DNA from: Clostridia bacterium | Lineage (GTDB): Bacteria > Bacillota_A > Clostridia > Christensenellales > Aristaeellaceae | DNA: 9,382 nt | Assembly: GCA_017397695.1 (NCBI GenBank) | Contig: JAFQIF010000205.1 | Span: 1-9,382 of the forward strand | Direction: 5' to 3' | In this document: piece by piece, positions 6,853 through 9,382 of the stretch | Numbering within the stretch: position 1 is the stretch's first letter | Layout of the letters: every line of letters starts with the position of its first letter | Notes under the pieces: generated by a model | The model's input: only the letters and a program-made list of their open reading frames with translations | The model's database searches: none | Told to the model about the DNA's origin: nothing | Translations under genes and position numbers: made by a program

Positions 6853-6890
6853 GGAGCTGCCGCCCCAGACCCCTTCTTCACTTCGCGATG
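6853..6890 (+). repeat. Double-hairpin repeat, internally deleted copy E (after argH)
   Basis: GGAGCTGCCGCCCC, the hairpin 1 part, runs directly into AGACCCCTTCTTCACTTCGC, which matches the tail of the element. The spacer and most of hairpin 2 are missing. In copy C both hairpin 1 and hairpin 2 end in CCCCA, so a deletion between these two CCCCA sequences would produce exactly this remnant. It sits just after the argH stop codon, before the terminator. Confidence 0.65.
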
Positions 6891-6911
6891 GTTTTTAGAA
6901 ACCGAGTTTAG

Positions 6912-6944
6912 GCTGTGCAGCATCCTGCTGCACAGCTGTTTTCT
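6912..6944 (+). terminator. Intrinsic terminator of argGH
   Basis: A perfect 11-bp stem, GCTGTGCAGCA (6912-6922) with TGCTGCACAGC (6926-6936), encloses a three-base loop and is followed by TGTTTTCT. Confidence 0.9.
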
Positions 6945-6945
6945 A

Positions 6946-6974
6946 TTGATGCCCGTTTCAAAAAGGCGTATAAT
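6946..6974 (+). promoter_or_regulatory. Promoter of the MATE transporter gene
   Basis: TTGATG (6946-6951) and a perfect TATAAT (6969-6974) lie 17 bases apart, starting right after the argGH terminator. The transcript would start near 6981, about 30 bases before the ATG. Confidence 0.82.
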
Positions 6975-7009
6975 ATCCATAGATTACGGATGTTCAAGGA
7001 GGAGCATGT

Positions 7010-8377
7010 ATGCGCCGTCATGTACAGGTTGAGCGTTCCACGCTGATGACCGAAGGGCCGATTGCCCGCCAGCTCATTGCGTTTGCGCTTCCGCTGCTGC
7101 TGGGCAATCTCTTCCAACAGCTCTATAATACCGCCGACTCATTGATCGTAGGCAATATTCTGGGCAGCGACGCCCTCGCTGCGGTCAGCTCCTCCAGCAG
7201 TCTGATTCAGTTGTTTATCGGTTTTTTCAACGGTCTGGCCATGGGCGCCGGCGTGGTCATCAGCCGCCACTACGGTGCGCGCGACATCCCACGCGTACAG
7301 AAGGCAATTCACACCATGCTGGCCAGCGGCCTGGTCGTGGGCTGCTTCATGACGGTCGTCGGCGCTGCGCTCTCGCCCGTTCTCCTTCGCCTGATGGGCA
7401 CGCCCGAAACCGTTCTTCCCCAATCCATCGCATATTTCCGCACCTATTTTCTTGGTTCGCTTGCCTTTGTCATGTACAACATTTGCATGGGCATCCTGCA
7501 GGCCGTGGGCGACAGCCGTCATCCACTGTATTACCTGATCGTCTCCTCCGTGATCAACGTTGCGCTGGATCTTCTGTTTGTCGGCGTATTCCATTGGGGC
7601 GTTGCTTCCGCCGCCGTGGCTACGGCCATTTCTCAGGTCGTCTCCATGCTGCTGTGCCTGTATCGCCTGATGCACAGCGACAGGGATTACCGCGTGAATC
7701 TTCGCAAATTGGGCTTCGATATGCCTGCTCTGCGCGCCATCCTCTCCAATGGTATCCCCTCAGGTATCGCCAATTGCATTATCTCCTTCGCCAATGTCGT
7801 CGTCCAGTCCAACATCAATGCATTCGGTGCGGCTGCCATGGCGGGCTGCGGCGCACATTCGCGCATTGAGGGCTTTGCCTTCCTGCCGGTCACGTGCTTC
7901 AACATGGCGCTGACCACATTCGTCAGCCAGAATCTGGGCGCGAACCGTCCCGATCGTGCAAAGAAGGGCATTCGCATCGGTATCCTCTGCTCCGCCGGCA
8001 TTGCCGAAACCGTCGCCCTGATCATATGGGTATTCTCGCCCCATCTCATCGGCCTGTTTGACGGCAATCCGGAGGTAATCGCCTACGGCGTGATGCATCA
8101 GCGCACGACAACGCCCTTCTTCTTCCTGGCCGCATACACGCATGCCATCGCCGCCTCCCTGCGCGGCGCAGGCAAATCCAGCATCGCCATGCTGGGCATG
8201 GTCATCTGCTGGTGCGTCATCCGCGTACCGTATGTGACCATCGCCACGCAGCTTCGTCCCGTGCTGACCACTGTCTCATGGGCATATCCGATCACCTGGG
8301 GATTGAGCTGCATCTTCTTTACGCTGTACATGATGAAAGCGGACTGGATGGGCCAGAAACACATGCGCAGGCTTTGA
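7010..8377 (+). CDS. MATE family efflux transporter
   Basis: This is a membrane exporter of the multidrug and toxic compound extrusion family, which moves cationic or other small molecules out of the cell using a sodium or proton gradient. The substrate cannot be read from sequence. The 455 residues and about 12 hydrophobic segments match the family's two bundles of six helices. The first half begins with MTEGPIARQLIAFALPLLLG at 13-32 and GNLFQQLYNTADSLIVG at 32-48, and has QAVGDSRHPLYY at 164-175 and INVALDLLFV at 182-191. The second half begins near 240 with LRAILSNGIPSGIAN and contains TTFVSQNLGANRPDRAKKG at 302-320, the repeat-equivalent MATE motif. The strong AAGGAGGAG (6996-7004) fixes the ATG at 7010. 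It has its own promoter and appears to be single, with no regulator beside it. Its role as a drug exporter is inferred from the family only. Confidence 0.93.
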   Translation: MRRHVQVERSTLMTEGPIARQLIAFALPLLLGNLFQQLYNTADSLIVGNILGSDALAAVSSSSSLIQLFIGFFNGLAMGAGVVISRHYGARDIPRVQKAIHTMLASGLVVGCFMTVVGAALSPVLLRLMGTPETVLPQSIAYFRTYFLGSLAFVMYNICMGILQAVGDSRHPLYYLIVSSVINVALDLLFVGVFHWGVASAAVATAISQVVSMLLCLYRLMHSDRDYRVNLRKLGFDMPALRAILSNGIPSGIANCIISFANVVVQSNINAFGAAAMAGCGAHSRIEGFAFLPVTCFNMALTTFVSQNLGANRPDRAKKGIRIGILCSAGIAETVALIIWVFSPHLIGLFDGNPEVIAYGVMHQRTTTPFFFLAAYTHAIAASLRGAGKSSIAMLGMVICWCVIRVPYVTIATQLRPVLTTVSWAYPITWGLSCIFFTLYMMKADWMGQKHMRRL

Positions 8378-8402
8378 CAAACGATCGCTGATTTGTTATC
8401 AT
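8374..8402 (+). promoter_or_regulatory. Promoter overlapping the MATE stop codon
   Basis: A perfect -35 box TTGACA (8374-8379) contains the TGA stop of the MATE gene. It is followed after 17 bases by TATCAT (8397-8402), five of six matches to the -10 box. It should drive the downstream secreted-protein gene, with a leader of about 93 bases. Confidence 0.75.
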
Positions 8403-8430
8403 AAGAATATAACAACACGAGCATTCCCTG

Positions 8431-8451
8431 CCGTCCGGACAGGACGGTTTT
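8431..8451 (+). terminator. Short GC-rich hairpin with TTTT in the leader (weak terminator or leader element)
   Basis: CCGTCC (8431-8436) pairs with GGACGG (8442-8447) around a five-base loop and is followed by TTTTGCGG. As a terminator for the MATE transcript it is weak, since only four Ts follow. Because it lies downstream of the promoter at 8374-8402, it would also be in the leader of the next gene. Confidence 0.5.
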
Positions 8452-8501
8452 GCGGAATATATGGCCATTTCCCCTTGCCGCAAAGACAGGAGGTTTTTCC
8501 G

Positions 8502-9038
8502 ATGTGCTTTTTAAGAATCATGCTCGCCGCCATGCTCATCTGCCTGCTGCCGTGCGCAGTGCTGGGCGAGGCTTCCGGCGTCGCCGCGCTTGAGGCACTT
8601 GAGATGCCCGCCGAGGCAGACGGTCAGGTACTCGACCTGTACTGCGGCCCTACGCAGGGCTTTTATCGTCAGGGAAAGCAGACGCTCAACACCGGCGAGC
8701 CGTATGTGCTCTTTGGACAGTATGACTGTTGGGCAATGGTCGCTCAGGGCACGGAGAGCAGCTTCGGACCGATCGGCTGGGTTGAGGCCGGATCGATTAC
8801 CGACATCCCCTACGAGCCGCAGCTCAGCTTTGAAGACGGGTTTTCCGCGATGATTGAAGAGACTGCGCATGCAAGCGACAATCCGCTGGCAGACGATCCG
8901 TTTGCCGGATGGGCGGCTGTGCTTGAGCCGAGCACGCAGGTTACCGTACTGGCTCAGCTGGGCGATTGGCTGTATGTGCAGGCGGAGATTGAGGAAACGC
9001 CCGCGCGCGTGTTCGTGAAGGCGGATACCATTTTCTAA
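8502..9038 (+). CDS. Secreted protein with two probable SH3-like domains
   Basis: This encodes 178 residues of unknown specific function. The start is the ATG at 8502, set by AGGAGG (8488-8493) 8 bases upstream; the open frame runs further upstream but without a start signal. Residues 1-22 form a signal peptide with hydrophobic core IMLAAMLICLLPCAVLG. Cleavage by signal peptidase I is likely after AVLG, and LLPC does not fit a lipobox. Residues about 43-101 look like a bacterial SH3-like barrel: VLDLYCGPTQGFYRQG, then YVLFGQYDCWAMVAQG, then GPIGWVEAGSI. Residues about 137-178 look like a second: WAAVLEPSTQVTVLAQLGDWLYVQ then ARVFVKADTIF. An acidic linker (about 105-135) joins them. Such domains usually bind cell-wall or surface polymers, but no catalytic domain is attached. 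It has its own promoter and terminator, so it is a single-gene unit. Gene reality is firm; the domain reading is moderate. Confidence 0.85.
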   Translation: MCFLRIMLAAMLICLLPCAVLGEASGVAALEALEMPAEADGQVLDLYCGPTQGFYRQGKQTLNTGEPYVLFGQYDCWAMVAQGTESSFGPIGWVEAGSITDIPYEPQLSFEDGFSAMIEETAHASDNPLADDPFAGWAAVLEPSTQVTVLAQLGDWLYVQAEIEETPARVFVKADTIF

Positions 9039-9050
9039 GCAAATATGCAG

Positions 9051-9078
9051 GACACAGAGCTTCGGCTCTGTGTCTTTT
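9051..9078 (+). terminator. Intrinsic terminator after the SH3-like protein gene
   Basis: A perfect 10-bp stem, GACACAGAGC (9051-9060) with GCTCTGTGTC (9065-9074), has a stable TTCG loop and is followed by TTTTAA. It is 12 bases after the stop codon. Confidence 0.93.
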
Positions 9079-9120
9079 AATATGCATAAGGGATATTTAG
9101 TTCATTAAGGAATATTAAAA

Positions 9121-9212
9121 CCGCCGCAAAGCGAAGAAGGGAGTCTGAGGGATGAAATCCCTCAGGCAGGTTTGGGCGGCAGCCCAACGTAACCCATGCG
9201 CGAAGCGCCAGA
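9121..9212 (-). repeat. Double-hairpin intergenic repeat, copy D (right edge)
   Basis: This element reads on the minus strand like copy A. On the plus strand hairpin 2 is CTGAGGGAT (9145-9153), loop GAA, ATCCCTCAG (9157-9165). Hairpin 1 is TTGGGC (9172-9177), loop GGCA, GCCCAA (9182-9187). The tail, on the minus strand, is ACTCCCTTCTTCGCTTTGCG. Compared with copy A, the ninth pair of hairpin 2 changes from C-G to T-A on both arms, and hairpin 1 keeps its pairing despite changes. It lies beyond the terminator of the preceding gene. Confidence 0.8.
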
Positions 9213-9218
9213 TAAGCA

Positions 9219-9256
9219 AGAATCAAACAGGAGTCGAACGCGACGCTTTTGATTCT
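9219..9256. repeat. Inverted repeat I at the right edge
   Basis: AGAATCAAA (9219-9227) and TTTGATTCT (9248-9256) are perfect 9-bp inverted arms. Inside the loop GTCG (9233-9236), AACG, CGAC (9241-9244) form a second small stem. No T-run follows. The inner bases resemble a tRNA T-loop when read on the minus strand, but no tRNA folds here. Confidence 0.6.
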
Positions 9257-9265
9257 GACACAGCT

Positions 9266-9301
9266 TTGAAAGAATTTGTGTAGTCTGAGAAATTCTTTCA
9301 A
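9266..9301. repeat. Inverted repeat II at the right edge
   Basis: TTGAAAGAATTT (9266-9277) and AAATTCTTTCAA (9290-9301) form a perfect 12-bp inverted repeat with a 12-base loop, 9 bp from inverted repeat I. It overlaps the TGA at 9300-9298 of one minus-strand frame. It could be a recombination or regulator site, or a weak bidirectional terminator without T-runs. Its role is unknown. Confidence 0.6.
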
Positions 9302-9382
9302 TCTGTACCGGAATCGTAATTGTCGCCTTCTGCGCCCGGGAAACTCGCATAGTCGCGGCATACTGCCGCTCCTTGCGATTTC

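Larger units (their letters stand above)
9213..9382. other. Unassigned right edge; no gene can be called
   Basis: These 170 bases contain two inverted repeats (listed separately). All three minus-strand frames are open in from the window edge. One ends at a TGA at 9300-9298 after 27 visible residues with a plausible ending (YASFPGAEGDNYDSGTD). Another runs on into repeat copy D and ends there. Either may be the tail of a leftward gene lying beyond the window, or neither. I recognise no family in them, and base composition does not decide the frame. Confidence 0.3.

Noticed and set aside
9228..9247. A tRNA T-arm-like sequence (GTTCGACTCC on the minus strand)
   Set aside because: The flanking bases cannot form the T-stem, and no acceptor, D or anticodon arms are present.
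1..9382. CRISPR array, phage, transposase, toxin-antitoxin or biosynthetic cluster
   Set aside because: No regularly spaced repeats, no mobile-element enzymes and no such gene pairs are seen; the genes are housekeeping plus two single genes.

Overview
The window is about 9.4 kb of ordinary, well-kept bacterial chromosome. It most likely comes from a fairly GC-rich member of the Clostridia (Firmicutes), possibly gut-associated. This rests on strong AGGAGG-type ribosome binding sites, sigma-A-type promoters with 17-bp spacers, a DUF4250 protein of a kind common in Clostridia, a clostridial-looking MATE transporter and a secreted SH3-like protein. Rank below class cannot be told from the sequence alone.

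Left half, minus strand (about 3830 down to 79): ruvC, ruvA, a 57-residue DUF4250 protein, ruvB and queA, all read leftward from one good promoter at 3802-3830. RuvA and RuvB form the Holliday-junction branch-migration motor and RuvC is the resolvase. QueA makes epoxyqueuosine in tRNA and is a frequent neighbour of ruvB. The DUF4250 gene between ruvA and ruvB is the least expected member.

The 318-bp AT-rich gap between the divergent ruvC and argG starts (3759-4076) holds two back-to-back promoters and two candidate ARG boxes (ArgR/AhrC operators). To its right, argG and argH (plus strand) encode the last two steps of arginine synthesis and end at a strong intrinsic terminator (6912-6944). Next come a MATE-family exporter with its own promoter, then a secreted protein with two probable SH3-like domains. 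The latter has a promoter whose -35 box overlaps the MATE stop codon, and it ends at a perfect hairpin terminator (9051-9078). Nothing firm can be called in the last 170 bases, but they hold two near-perfect inverted repeats.

The most notable pattern lies between genes. A roughly 80-100-bp double-hairpin element occurs in three full copies (ruvB-queA gap, argG-argH gap, right edge) and one internally deleted copy after argH. The stems differ between copies by paired, compensating changes. Two other gaps in the ruv cluster carry hairpin pairs of similar layout but different sequence. No phage, CRISPR, transposase, defence or biosynthetic system is visible, and I do not see a new multi-gene system here.
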